Shown here: piece after piece, positions 24,011 through 35,222 of the stretch
Position numbering within the stretch: position 1 is the stretch's first letter
Layout of the letters: each line of letters begins with the position of its first letter
Assembly (NCBI GenBank): GCA_016617855.1
Contig: JAECUM010017301.1
Span: 1-64,000 of the forward strand
DNA from: Megalonaias nervosa
Lineage: Eukaryota > Mollusca > Bivalvia > Unionida > Unionidae
Direction: 5' to 3'
Length of the DNA: 64,000 nucleotides
Position numbers and translations under genes: made by a program
The notes under the pieces: generated by a model
What the model was told of the DNA's origin: nothing
The model's database searches: none
The model's input: the letters and a program-made list of their open reading frames with translations, nothing else

Positions 24011-24132
24011 CTCGTGAACCCACTTATGATGTGGCAGCAGGAGTGGATCCCATTTTTTCTCTTCCTTTAGAAAAAAATCTCAGTAGATCCTTATTTGTAG
24101 AAGATGAAGAAAATTGTGATCAGAATTGGTAA
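24011..24132 (+). CDS. Candidate terminal exon: short cytoplasmic or secreted tail
   Basis: A tandem acceptor CAGATAG follows a pyrimidine-containing tract. Using the second AG (24009-24010) the exon starts at 24011 in phase 1 and reads REPTYDVAAGVDPIFSL followed by PLEKNLSRSLF, an acidic VEDEENCDQNW end and TAA at 24130-24132. An AATAAA overlaps the stop (24132-24137). Using the first AG (exon from 24007) gives phase 0 in the same frame. Phase 1 would be compatible with the microexon at 10160. The frame contains a TYDV tyrosine and is rich in charged residues, unlike random AT-rich frames. No homology is recognised, so this is a proposal only. Confidence 0.35.
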
Positions 24133-25063
24133 ATAAAGCCCTTATACTGTTTGTTTTATCATCAGAATTGGCTGTCAGTGTCTAGATATATGAATCAACA
24201 TCATGAAATTCTCAACGATTCTTATATTATGTTACATTGTCTATACAAAAAAAATTCAAAGTACACTTTAAATAGCAATCTTTAATACAATTTTCGTAAG
24301 TGAAAATGTCACAAATGCATGCCATTTGCAGCTCTTTAAGAAACAAATTGCATGAAATTAATTTTGACAGTGAAATTTGTGTTTTGGTTGTCTATTTTAA
24401 TTCAGTTTCAGTGTAAACATCATAACTGATATGCCCTCATGTATTCAAACAAACCTACCATCAAAGCTAGCATGCCCACATTCTTGTGATAACCTACTTA
24501 ACTGCTGACTGTTTTGATCTCCGATTTGTGATTTGCAGACCAATATGTTGTATTATTACACTCAATTACAAGCAGACTTGCTTTGTATTATCACATTAAT
24601 TATGTCTTTTGTTTCCAGTCAAACAAAGTGAGTAGAATTAGGAAAAGTTAAACTTAGTGAACTTAAAGTCCCTGAATTGGCACTCAGATATGTGTTTAAG
24701 GATGAACAAAAGTTTCACTATTAATTGCAATGAAATCATGGCATCATTATTTCACTAATAAAACAATTTTTAAAAATTGAGTTTCAACAGTGACAGTTTT
24801 CTCAATAAACAAATGTCTCTAGTGTTTTAACTAAAGTAATATTGAGCAAAATACAGTGATGTAATACAAAAAGAATTGCAGCTGCATAACAAAGCACACA
24901 TTTACGTGATGTGTTGAAATGTCTTGAAGTTGTTTTGCATGAACCTTCAGACATTGGTTTTCTTGAAAATAGGTAATGTATACTGAAAAGGGAAATATTT
25001 CATTAGAAAAAGCTGTTTATTGAAAGTTATTCCCAGTGTGATTATAAAACAAGCATTCAGCCA
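24133..25063. other. Spacer, no gene seen
   Basis: Intron-like. A 9-nt segment between a good acceptor and GTGAGT at 24619-24627 is discussed among rejected items. Confidence 0.4.
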
Positions 25064-25791
25064 TTAAAAAGCACCACTAGCCCCTTTCCTTCCATGGTCA
25101 TCTTGATGTCTAGCCGGGTTTGCACAGGCCCCTTCATCATTTTTCACAGAAGTCCATCGGTAACTCGCACCCTCACTTACTGTGTGGTCAATGTTTTTGG
25201 ACCCTATTGTGCATGAGTTATCATGGGACATGTGTAACATGACCATGACTAAATTACAATTATTTGCACCCATGGTTACAAATTCTCCATCTCTTACATC
25301 AAAAATTGCTACATGTATGATATGTGTGCGCATCCCATGCAAAATATAATATATAGTCCCTTCCAAAATAATGCTTGAATCCTGCTAATTTATGTCAGTA
25401 AACTTGATGGTCGACTACATACCTTTCCATTTTCAACATTGCAATTGTAAAATGATTGCAATCCACCTGTCCCCTCAAGTATTATCATAAAAATATGTTG
25501 CAAGGTTTTGTTCACGATTTTGAGCCAGCTAATGCTTCTTGCTTGGTATACATTGATTATTATACTTGTCTTGTTCCTTCTTAAATGACCATACCACAAG
25601 ATATAATCAGTGTCTGAAAATTTTGCTTGCCCAACTAAGAATGTTGGGTGACAATTTCTGCCATTCAAGTGAAATGTCAGGGCTGACCAGTATTTCTCTT
25701 TAATGAAACGTATATTTTTTGGTATACATAAAATGAAGAATATACAAGTCTTGAAGGCCATGATTGGGTGATCATGAGAATTAGAAATCAA
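25064..25791 (-). CDS. Two unrecognised candidate exons on the minus strand
   Basis: The frame at 25390-25791 reads through 'YWSALTFHLNGRNCHP', 'GQAKFSDTDYILWYGHL' and 'IILEGTGGLQSFYNCNV' to ENGK, then a GTATGT donor (about 25423). After a short interval with an acceptor-like TTAGCAG, a second frame (25366 down to about 25200) reads 'SSIILEGTIYYIL', 'HVAIFDVRDGEFVTMG' and 'SHDNSCTIGSKNIDHT' up to a GTAAGTGAG donor-like site. Amino-acid composition looks protein-like, and both contain an IILEGT motif, hinting at repeated units. I do not recognise the family. Alternatives are a decayed transposon frame or chance; gene structure is inferred only from splice-like signals. Confidence 0.3.
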
Positions 25792-26217
25792 GTACTATTG
25801 TATTATCCTTTTGGAGATGATCTCATTAATTGAACTGAGATAGAGAAATGCAGTATCAGTTATTTTACTAGCTGTTAGACAGGTTTGGTCCTGAGTATTT
25901 TGAAACTGGAAGATTTGGAAGTTTCATTAGTATAGCATTTCCATAGGTTTATTATAAGAATTGAATTAGCATGGTGAGTCTTATATTACAGATGGCAATT
26001 TAATATTCGGGTGGTAGGCGTAGTCTGACACGTAAAAACTGATTTTCCATGTCAGTAACTGGAAGAAATATCTGGCTCTGATTTATAGCAAACTAACACC
26101 ATATTAAATAATAATAATAATAATGATGAATTTATTTAAAGAGGATGACAATTACATGGAAATAATCCTCCTTGTGGCCCTCTATTGAATATTTACATTC
26201 AAGGTACATGTATATAG

Positions 26218-26255
<38 letters not shown>

Positions 26256-26844
26256 CAAAGCATTGTTAATAAGCAACATTTCTATATGGACATAATAACA
26301 AGAAAATTTGAATGAACATTTGAATGAACATGTGTCACCTAGGTAGTGTGTTTATACAGTACAAAAGTAGTGAGACAATAAAGTGGAACGTTTGTGAATT
26401 TATACTTTGGGATTGAGTTCCAAACTAGGAACCTGAATGTTGAAAACATTTCTTAAAGAATTATTTGGTTTTGGGATGGAAAGATGGTTAGCTGAAATTG
26501 ATCTTAAATTGGGAGTGTTATTTTGTTTTCCAGCATGAAATACTTCATTATGATATAATGAACTTTATGCTATGAAACTTTGTGCATAAGTCTAGCTTTA
26601 CTCAAAAATGTGTTTATTTATCGTTAATGTTTTAATATCATTCATTGCATTTGGAATGTTTTCTGCATTCTGATATGTATATTTCTGTAAATTTTACTCG
26701 TGGCTATAAACTGTACTGATTATCATAAGTCGAAATTTTGTATGTGTATAAGTTCTCCTTAAGATATTACTAACATAAAACTGCATAGGATCCATAAATA
26801 ACTGCTTACATATTGAGTTATTAATAAAAAAATATTAGTAAATA
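25792..26844. other. Spacer with simple repeats
   Basis: A TAA/TAG-type run lies near 26107-26125 and a (CA)n run at 26221-26252. Otherwise no gene content is seen. Confidence 0.5.
26221..26252. repeat. (CA)n microsatellite
   Basis: About 16 CA units. Confidence 0.97.
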
Positions 26845-27325
26845 TGTTGACGAGTTTCACACTGTTTCATATTGGTCTAGTTGGTCAGATGGGTACTTAT
26901 TTCTTGTGCTCTTGGTATAACATCAAGTCTACAGATGTATATAATTTTGTATTTAGATATTATTTGAGAGGAAAGACAGTCATTTGGACTATTCATTGGA
27001 AATAGAAAGTGCTCTTTGAACTATAATATTAGTTTGGAACTATTGTGAATTATTCAAAGGATTTCTGGACAACACCATCTTGACATGTCAGGACTTCTGG
27101 CAGACCACTATATTCTTTGATCTCAAATTTATACAGAACATATTTCTTTCTTCTGGACTTTAATAGAACTTTTCTCATGATTATTTTTGACACAATTTAT
27201 AATTCTGTAAGTTCTTCCAAGATTTTCATTTTATAACATTCATAATTGTTTGTTTGTTAAGTTTTACAAAAATTGTTGGTTTTTCTTCTTTCTGTTATTT
27301 AGTTTATGACCATAGAGTCATAACA
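26845..27325 (+). repeat. 5' LTR of the truncated Gmr1-like copy (left border uncertain)
   Basis: The right border is set by TAACA directly ahead of the primer-binding site, matching the same junction in the other copy. The left border is placed at the nearest TGTT-type start and is weakly supported. Confidence 0.5.
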
Positions 27326-27330
27326 GAAAT

Positions 27331-27348
27331 TGGGGGCTCATCCAGGAT
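27331..27348 (+). promoter_or_regulatory. Primer-binding site, tRNA-Pro type
   Basis: TGGGGGCTCATCCAGGAT, five bases after the LTR end. It agrees at 16 of 18 positions with the proline-tRNA primer site known from gammaretroviruses and related elements. Confidence 0.85.
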
Positions 27349-27724
27349 ATAAATTTCAGAAATATTTCAGAGAAATTTAAATTGTTTTGAAATTTAAATT
27401 CATTTTGTTTCACAGTTATTTTCTTTATCCCTGGTCTTTTGATTTTGTATAGTGAAACCAACAGCTTTCACAGTGTCATCTAGGGTGGAGAGTTTTGTTT
27501 TCAATCCGACCCAGGAAGGGTCTAAGTGTTAAGGAAAGATGAGTTGCTGTAACTTGCCAACCACTTTTCTCTTTCGGACATAAAATTATCTATTTTTAAA
27601 ACAGGAAATTAAAAATATTTTGGTCAAGTATTTAGTAGAAAAGGACATTTTTTATGCAAATGCTTCAATATTATGAAGTAAGTCTCCTATCTTGCTTTGA
27701 AATGAAATAAAAAGAATTGAAATT

Positions 27725-28050
27725 GAAAACCCAGATGGAAATGCAATGAAGAGAACTTAACTTCAGTATGAATTGAAATTGAAAACCCAGATGGAAATGC
27801 AATGAAGAGAACTTAACTTCAGTATGAATTGAAATTGAAAACCCAGATGGAAATGCAATGAAGAGAACTTAACTTCAGTATGAATTGAAATTGAAAACCC
27901 AGATGGAAATGCAATGAAGAGAACTTAACTTCAGTATGAATTGAAATTGAAAACCCAGATGGAAATGCAATAAAGAGAACTTAACTTCAGTATGAATTGA
28001 AATTGAAAACCCAGATGGAAATGCAATGAAGAGGACTTAACTTCAATGTG
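27725..28050. repeat. 56-bp tandem repeat inside a gag coding region, six copies
   Basis: Units start at 27725, 27781, 27837, 27893, 27949 and 28005, nearly identical, each containing AACCCAGATGGAAATGCAAT. The unit derives from the Glu/Lys/Gln-rich coiled-coil part of gag (an ELKLK..MEMQ peptide in one frame). Since 56 is not a multiple of 3 and the unit has an in-frame TGA, the expansion destroyed the reading frame. Confidence 0.95.
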
Positions 28051-28067
28051 AAGGAAAAGAAATACAA

Positions 28068-29160
28068 ATGCAGAAAGAGGAAAGAGATAGACAAATGCAG
28101 GAAAAAGAAAGATGGTGGCAAACGCAAAAGAAGAGAATTCCAAATGAAAAAGCAAAAAAGAGAGAGGCAAGGGTGGCAAATGAAACTGCAAATGCAAAAA
28201 GAAGAAAGATGCAAATGGAATTGAAATTAAAAGTATTTGAACTGGCAAAAAAAATGCATCCTTCTCATGAAGATTCGGTTTTGATGTTACAAAATAATAT
28301 TAGATTAGTACTGCCTTTTAAAGAAAAAGATGTAGATCAATATTTTTCTCATTTAGACAAAACTTGGAGATAATTTAAGAAGGACAAGAGAGCACTGGGC
28401 TTTGTTATAACAAGGTGTACTTGCTGGCAAAGCTCATGAAGCTTATGGTTCACTTATAAAAGCAAGTGCTGAATATGAGTTGGTCAAGTAATGTATCTTG
28501 AAGCATTATGAGTTGGTATTTGAGGCACATCAACAAGCGTAGGAATGACAAGAAAGAAACTAGTCAAACCCAAGTTGAGTTTGCTAGGGAAAAAAAACTA
28601 TTTGACAGGTGTACATCTAAACAGATTGATAAAGTGTATGACAAACTTAGACAACTCAGATCAATTGAGGAGTTCAAGAACTGTGTCCATTGTGACATCA
28701 AGATTTACCTTGATGAACACCAGGTAGAAACTTTAGAAAGTGCTGCTCGTATAGCTGATGACTGTTCCTTGACTCACAAAGTTTCATTGGTCAATAACCT
28801 TTCCTCTCAGCAGATGCTTAATCAGAAACCACTGAGTCTCACGTGAGTACATTCAATGTGACACAATTTATAAGAACCAAACATCTGGATCAGTATCCTC
28901 ATCGCTTCATACATGCACTCACTGCAAGAAATGTGGGCATGTTATTTCTGGTTGCTTTAAGTTAAGCGACAGATCTGTTCCAGATGGTCTTCTTTCTCAG
29001 AGGTCAAGGTCACAGTAATGTATTGGAAACATTACCTTTGCTGGTCAAACAAAGCCCAGTCTGATTTTATTATGGAGAATTATGAACCATTCATGTCAAA
29101 AGGTTCTATAACACTTATTGGTGATTCAGCCAATCATATCCCTGTTAAGATATTAAGGGA
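28068..29160 (+). pseudogene. Gag to protease remnant of the truncated Gmr1-like copy
   Basis: The frame 28068-28373 has a basic/acidic coiled coil, then a capsid-like start 'NNIRLVLPFKEKDVDQYF'. The frame 28508-28846 continues with 'VEFAREKKLFDRC', 'YDKLRQLRSIEEFKNCV' and 'CDIKIYLDEHQVETLE'. A CCHC knuckle C-TH-C-KKCG-H-VISG-C lies at 28914-28955. The protease region follows as 'LIGDSANHIPVKILRDTAY', where the catalytic DTGA has lost its glycine. Both capsid segments align with the other copy (58800-59340). Confidence 0.85.
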
Positions 29161-29240
29161 TACAGCTTATCAGAGTCTTCTATTATCAGGTTCTTTGCCT
29201 TTGTCAGAGAATCTTCTCAGCACCCCTTCCCAAAAATGAA

Positions 29241-30269
29241 TGGTTACTATCTTATAGTCCATGAATGTGCCGTGTCTGTATTAACTCTAACTGAAATGGG
29301 ATGATTAAGGTTACACTATAGCTGACATATTGTAAAAGACACTGTGCTGACATTAGAGAGTTTGTTCATAAAAAAGGGGAGTTTTTACACTGAAACCTAC
29401 AATTTACAAACTACATTATTGATATAATGGCAGGAAAACTTTGAATGAGATGTCAGCACCAGGGCAAGATATTTATTGGAAGGATCAGTAAACATAAAAT
29501 GCACATACAACATACTTCAGACAGAAAACAATTACTCTTCTGAAAATCTTAGGATGCATATACTTAACACATTAATATACACAAATAACTAAAAAAGGAT
29601 ATTTTTTCAAAACAATTCCCAGAAATTTAGAATTGACCGGATTATCATTCAGTATATCCTATTTGGACACCATGTTAAGATATGTGACATGTGTCAAACG
29701 TGATAAAAAAGGTCGTAGTTATAATTATATTGTAATATTCCAAATTTGTGACAAAATACAACAGATTGGTAAAATAATTATTTTATAATTATTTTGTCAT
29801 GTAAAATGAAAGCATACTGTTAATATTTCTAAATTCATAGCAAGATTACTCAGGAATTTCCATATATTCTATAATAATGGAAACTACTGAAATACCAGTG
29901 CACTGAAAAAGTACCTTGGTAAATGCAGCAGTAAACTGGTATAATGGTAATGCCATGCATCTCTAGTGTGCCTTGTCGAGAACAACAGCCTTAAAGTGAA
30001 TGTGAATTTACAATTAGGAAATTATCCATATGCAGTGTTCTGGTTTGATTTGTGGATAAGAAGCAAACTGAATACCTTTTGTCTACCTCTGTTTTTTGGG
30101 GGGGGTTTCAGTTGGAAATTAAACACAAATTCAGGCATGAAAACCTTTTCAAGTAAGGGAGTTTGATAAGAGTATGTGCATTGGACTATTTAGGGTGAGG
30201 TGATCTGCATGCTAATATCCATGCATTCAGATATATTAATTTTGCACAGTTAACAATTTTTAGAGTAAT
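29241..30269. other. Spacer, no gene seen
   Basis: AT-rich with no supportable exon. A G-run lies at about 30099-30107. Confidence 0.4.
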
Positions 30270-30490
30270 TTTGGTCATAGTTTCAAACTACCATCTATAG
30301 AGCAATTATGGTATTGTAAACTATACCATTTAATTAGTAATTATGCTAATAATTGTAAACTGCACCATTTATATAGTAATTATGCTAATAATTCTAAACT
30401 ATATCATTTATATAGCAATTATGCTAATAATTTTAAACTGTATCATTTTTAGAGTAACTATAGTAATAATTTTAGACAGTTGACTATTTA
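30270..30490. repeat. Degenerate minisatellite, 39-bp unit, about five copies
   Basis: Units with TGCTAATAATT..AAACT..ACCATTTATATAGTAATTA begin at 30344, 30383 and 30422 (period 39), with more diverged copies on both sides. Confidence 0.9.
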
Positions 30491-31449
30491 TACAGTTATA
30501 AATCATGGTCACTGAGTTGATCATTCTTAGCCATGATGTGACTTGATCATAATTAATGCTCATGACACTCATTATTTTGTGTCAACAGATTTTATAAACT
30601 TAAAGTTTTGGGACGTCATATTTTGTATTTACATTGGTTTATGTCTACTTTACTTTTAAATTATATGTATTCTGGACAAATTAGAATTAATATCTGACAT
30701 GTAAATTTACATTTTTGAATTAATAGTTGCACATATACATGTAGATAGTCACATTGACCTATTACTCTTATATTTCATAATATGATTGACCTATTACTCT
30801 TATATTTCATAATATGAATGGGATGACATTAATGAACTATATTTCAGTCTTAAAGTTAAGAGAGATAAATAGGGATAAGAAAATACTTCTTGATTAAACA
30901 TATTCATCTTAATATGTTTCTGGATTTTTTTAAAATGAAGCTCAATTAATTGAAAATGATGCTTGAAAGGCACAATTTCTGATGTTGGACTTGCACTATG
31001 CGTAAGCACTCACAAGTGTAACATTTCATACTATTTTGCGCATTGTTATTGCAAAATTATCTATGCAATGAATCCAGGGTAGATATAGAACTCACAATAC
31101 TTACTATGAAAATGATTAAAACCAAAAAAAACAATATATGAATTGCACTGATAGATCATGATTATTGCATAAAATTGTCTTATCATTGAAATGGAGTAAA
31201 TGTTCTACTGATATTACTAACATGACCCAGTAATCCCCATAATGTAAGTAGTGATTTATTCACTATGTATACAATGGGCAATGCAGTTTATATGCAATTG
31301 CTGTTTTAAATAATGAAGTGGCACATATGGTTTTCTGAACATATAAGTATACATCAGTGATGGTTCCATCCTATGAGACACAGGATGGGTCCTGAGAATT
31401 TTAAATTGAAAAAGATTGAATTATCAAATCAATAGTGTTTCCATTGATT
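30491..31449. other. Spacer with a short 33-bp direct duplication
   Basis: ATTGACCTATTACTCTTATA followed by TTTCATAATATG occurs twice in direct succession around 30753-30817. No gene recognised. Confidence 0.5.
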
Positions 31450-31461
31450 TATTATAGGAAT

Positions 31462-31720
31462 GTTGTTGTTGTTGTTGTTGTTGTGGGGCTTAACGTCATT
31501 TTTCAGCACAAGATAGGCTATACATGGCGGCCAGTATTAATGGTGGAGGAAGAAACCGGGAAATCTCCGGAAAGAACCACCGACCCACGAGAAGCTACTG
31601 GCAAGCTTTCTCACATATCCACATTTGCCGAATCCTAGACTCGAACCCACGCAGACAGAGGTGAGATGGCAGTGATCCGTAACGGAGAGCGCTTTAGACC
31701 ACTCGGCCACTCAGGGCCCC
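31462..31720 (-). mobile_element. SINE family 1, copy 2 (well preserved)
   Basis: On the minus strand: head GGGGCCCTGAGTGG, A box TGGCCGAGTGGTCTAAAG (Leu/Ser tRNA type), B box GGGTTCGAGTC, body, and a terminal (AAC)n seen as GTT repeats at 31462-31484. A 12-bp target duplication TATTATAGGAAT/TATTATTGGAAT (31450-31461, 31721-31732) confirms insertion limits. Confidence 0.95.
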
Positions 31721-32059
31721 TATTATTGGAATGAATTAATGCCATCAACTCCATACATTTTACGGTAATTGTTTTTCATTCATTTGGATCAACATCATAC
31801 AAAGGCTTTATTCTCACTCATCAATACTAATGAACATTGACTTGAGGGAGAGCAGATTGTTTTTCAGTTTGTACATGTTTCCAACTGGTCTTAAATGGGT
31901 AACAGAATCAAGATCAATTTATGGTCGTTAACATTATTGACTTTTGTACTTCTATAATTGATGATTAGGAGTTTATTCTAGAGGAGTCTAAATCTTTAAT
32001 ATTGGCCTAGTCCAAATTCAACTTCAAACCATACAATTTTTATTCTTTATTTTACTTTC

Positions 32060-32345
32060 ACTGGAAGAGCACTTTGGTGCCCTAAATGATAAGAGCATGA
32101 TACCTTTGGATGCAGGAGGTCATGGGTTTGAATTCCAGCCAATTCATACCAAAGATATTAAGAGGCTAGTGTTAGGACTGTTTGATCTGGTGTCAGGATA
32201 ATGTGACTAGGTGGGTCATGATGTTACATGTCTCCAGCATTGATGCTAGACATCACTGTATACTGCTGTACTGCAGACATCATGGTGATATGACTGAACA
32301 ATTGTTAAAGCTACGTTAAATATCCAAGTCACACATTCTTTCTCT
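32060..32345 (+). mobile_element. SINE family 2, copy 2
   Basis: Carries the B box (GGGTTTGAATTCC), the GCCAATTCATACCAAAG block, CTGGTGTCAGGATAATGTG, GCTAGACATCACTGTA and the tail AAATATCCAAGTCACACA. The 5' border is unclear. Confidence 0.85.
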
Positions 32346-33055
32346 GACATGGTGAGCTGATATTTAGATAGACCTGGTAATGTAATATTGTAAAACTTCT
32401 CTCTATTAACATGACTGAAGGGATTTTAAAGAGGTGTTCTTGCTAGTGGTCCTGGTAGTTGTTATCTCCAGCACTCAGTGTATATACATGTATAAAACGT
32501 ATGCATATGCATCATATTATACATCAGTTGGTGCATGTATGTATATAAATATCAAGGATAACAATAAAATTTCAAATTACAAACGTTTTCAAAATTACAG
32601 AATCATATATCTGTTTTCATTCAACACTATTATGATTCCCTGCTCTCAAAAGATTTGGGTCAAGTTCATCTTTAGACCTTACAAGGATTTGTTATTTGTT
32701 TTACTTTTTGTGAAGAAGATTTATGATCTTGTCAAATAGGTTATTTTGTTTTGTTTTGTTTTGTTTTTAAATTGAAATATACATCAGTTGTATATAGCCA
32801 GGTTTCATAGATTGTTTTCACATCTTGATTAAATCTTACATTGAGTGCAATTAGAAAATTGATTCCAACACTGATGACAACTAGAATTAATTTTAAATTA
32901 CATATCATAAAATTAACTTAGTCACAGTTGTATATTTGTAGCACATATTCCTGAATGAATAGTTATGGCAGCATTTGTTGTACCAGCATTGGTACTATCG
33001 TATTCATTCCGCTGATGTAACTTTGGTAGCAAATACTCATAAATCTACATGTATG
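32346..33055. other. Spacer, no gene seen
   Basis: Open frame 32434-32739 has no recognisable motif. Confidence 0.4.
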
Positions 33056-33068
33056 ACATTGTGTGTTG

Positions 33069-33621
33069 GGCCCCAGGTGGCTGAGTGGTCTAAAGTGCTC
33101 AATGTTATGGACCATTGCAATCTCACCTCTGTCTGTATGGGTTCAAGTCTCAGATTCGGCTAATGTGGGTATATGAGAAAGCTTGCCAGTAGCTTCTCGA
33201 GGGTCAGTGGTTCTTTCCAGAGTTTTCCCAGGTTCTTACTCCACCATTTATACTGGCCTCCATGTATAGCCTGTCCTGTGCTGAAAAATGGCATTAAACC
33301 CTACAACAACCGCCTCGAATGCAGGAGGTCGTGGGTTCAATCCCCAGCCAAGTCATACCAAAGACTTACAAAGATGGTATTAACAGCTGCCTCGCTTGAC
33401 GCTCTGAACATTAAGAGGTTAGTGTTAGGACTGGTTGGCCTGGTGTCAGGATAATGTGATTGGGTGGGACATCATTCTACATGTCTGCAGCATGATGTCC
33501 CAGTGCTAGACATCACTATAAACAGACACACTGCAAACATTGTAGCGATATGACTGAAAAATTGTTAAAGCTACATTAAAAATCTAAATCACACACACAC
33601 ACACACACACACACTACAACA
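33069..33621 (+). mobile_element. SINE family 1, copy 3, with a family 2 SINE nested in its tail
   Basis: Head GGCCCCAGGTGGCTGAGTGG, A box TGGCTGAGTGGTCTAAAG, B box GGGTTCAAGTCT and body run to CTACAACAAC at 33301-33310. A family 2 SINE follows, after which CTACAACAAC returns. The whole composite is bounded by a 13-bp direct repeat ACATTGTGTGTTG (33056-33068 and 33622-33634). Confidence 0.92.
33311..33613 (+). mobile_element. SINE family 2, copy 3 (5' truncated, nested)
   Basis: Starts inside the tRNA head (CGCCTCGAATGCAGGAGG, B box GGGTTCAATCCCC) and continues through the family body to AAATCTAAATC(AC)n. Direct repeats CTACAACAAC at 33301-33310 and 33614-33623 flank it, showing insertion into the AAC tail of the host SINE. 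Confidence 0.92.
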
Positions 33622-33645
33622 ACATTGTGTGTTGTACCACTTCTG

Positions 33646-33671
33646 AAATATATATATATATATATATATAT
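33646..33671. repeat. (TA)n microsatellite
   Basis: About 12 TA units. Confidence 0.95.
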
Positions 33672-34689
33672 TTGTTTGTTTGTTATAAACATTAATATGT
33701 GTGTGCTTTCATTTTAATGGATATGCCTCAGGAGACTTTTTATGTTTTACATGTATGTTAATTGTTACTATTACAGTAAAACTTACACAGCTTAAATAGT
33801 CACTATGTAAGCCAAAGTACATGCTTGTTTCTGACTTGCCATATTCTTTCTCTCTTTCTTATATTGGTCAAGCACATCATTTAGCCTGCTCATACTTTAA
33901 CATACAAGAGGTCATTGTTCAGCAAATGATTAGTTTAAGGTCTAATTTATACACATAATTGTGTGGGTGGTCTCAATATCTAGAACTAATAAACAAGAAC
34001 TCTTAAAATCAATGCCTATGCTATACCACTTCAATATTCTTTAATGTTTGTATCGATATTTGATGTGTGTACAAAGTATTATGTATGTAGTCTTCTTAAT
34101 TAGTGTCTTCATCTGCACATAGTCCTTTAGAAATGCAAAATCACCTGCAGTTTTGTTAAATTTCTTGCATACTGGATTATATCTGTAAAAAATATAAGCC
34201 AACTTTAAAAACTTGCCATACTTTATTGAGACTGAAACATCAAACTTGCTGTAATTGATTTCTTTCTCATCCAGACAATAATGAGGAATCCTTTTTAATT
34301 GTCAAGAGTTGTTTAAAATCATGCAATAGATGAGATTTGTGTGATGGCCTTTCATCCATCCATGATTAGCACAAGATTGTGTTTGCTTCTTGTCTGAAAT
34401 CTCCCTGTGTAATCATTTCATTCAATGGCCAGACATATTGAAACTATTCCACACAGCTGTGGTTTTCTTTTGCTACTGAAATATTTGTAAAATACATAGT
34501 TAATGAAACAAAATTCATTTATTAATACTAAAAAACAATAAAATCTTAATAGATATGCACACACAAACGCACATACTAGCACATCATCAAGTATTGTTGA
34601 ATCTTTATTGATATTTAACTAGCTCCGTGTTTAGCCATTATTTACTGCATCACTAAAAGAAATGAGTCACATATGGTAGTTATCCACAC
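33672..34689. other. Spacer, no gene seen
   Basis: AT-rich with no supportable exon or repeat. Confidence 0.4.
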
Positions 34690-35222
34690 ACACAAAGATT
34701 GGCAGGCATATTGTGACACAGTATGCCTGTACAAATGTATGTACAAAGATTGGCAGGTATACTATGACACAGTATGCCTGTACAAATGTATGTACAAAGA
34801 TTAGCAGGCATATTGTGACATAGTATGCCTCTACAAATGTATATACAAAGATTGACAGGCATATTGTGACATATTATGCCTCTACAAATGTATGTACAAA
34901 GATTGACAGGCATATTGTGACACAGTATGCCTGTGCAAATGTATGTACAGAGATGGATAGGCATATTATGACACAGTATGCCTGTACAAATGTATGTACA
35001 AAGATTTGCAGGCATATTATGACACAGTATGCATGTACAAATGTATGTACAAAGATTGGCAGGCATATTGTGACACAGTATGCCTGTACAAATGGATGTA
35101 CAAAGATTGACAGGCATACTGTGACACAGTATGCCTGTACAAATGTATGTACAAAGATTGACAGGCATACTGTGACACAGTATGCCTGTACAGATGTATG
35201 TACATTTCACATGCATATGCCT
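34690..35222. repeat. 51-bp minisatellite built from two hairpins per unit, about ten copies
   Basis: Unit length 51 (for example AAGATTGGCAGG at 34694 and 34745). Each unit contains GGCATACTGTG-A-CACAGTATGCC, two perfect 11-base arms with a single-base loop in the best copies, and TGTACA-AATGTA-TGTACA. Because 51 is divisible by 3, frames stay open on both strands (up to about 200 codons on the minus strand, repeating CTYICTGILCHNMPANL). I interpret these as by-products of the repeat, not genes. Confidence 0.95.

Larger units (their letters stand above)
26845..29240 (+). mobile_element. Gmr1-like Ty3/Gypsy retrotransposon, 5' half only (LTR, PBS, gag, start of protease)
   Basis: This copy parallels the fuller one at 57555. 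An LTR end (…TCATAACA at 27318-27325) precedes a primer site and a leader starting with GTG in place of the gag ATG at 27473. Next come a gag region interrupted by stops and a 56-bp tandem expansion, an intact CCHC knuckle (28914-28955) and a protease-like segment (to about 29160) that stops near 29240. No integrase or reverse transcriptase follows, so the 3' half has been lost. The LTR 3' portion is alignable to the other copy's LTR (TTTTGTTAA..TTTACAAA..TTGTTGG). The left LTR border at TGTTGACG (26845) is a guess. Confidence 0.8.

Noticed and set aside
24619..24627. 9-nt microexon between GTTTCCAG and GTGAGT
   Set aside because: Phase fits, but nine bases give no coding evidence and such signal pairs are expected by chance.
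27931..28248. Minus-strand 105- and 75-codon frames rich in Phe/Leu/Ser
   Set aside because: They are antisense to the Glu/Lys-rich gag coiled coil and its tandem repeats on the + strand.
31620..31720. tRNA gene (A and B boxes present)
   Set aside because: The boxes belong to the tRNA-derived head of a SINE; flanks lack a cloverleaf 3' arm and the body continues to an AAC tail with target duplication.
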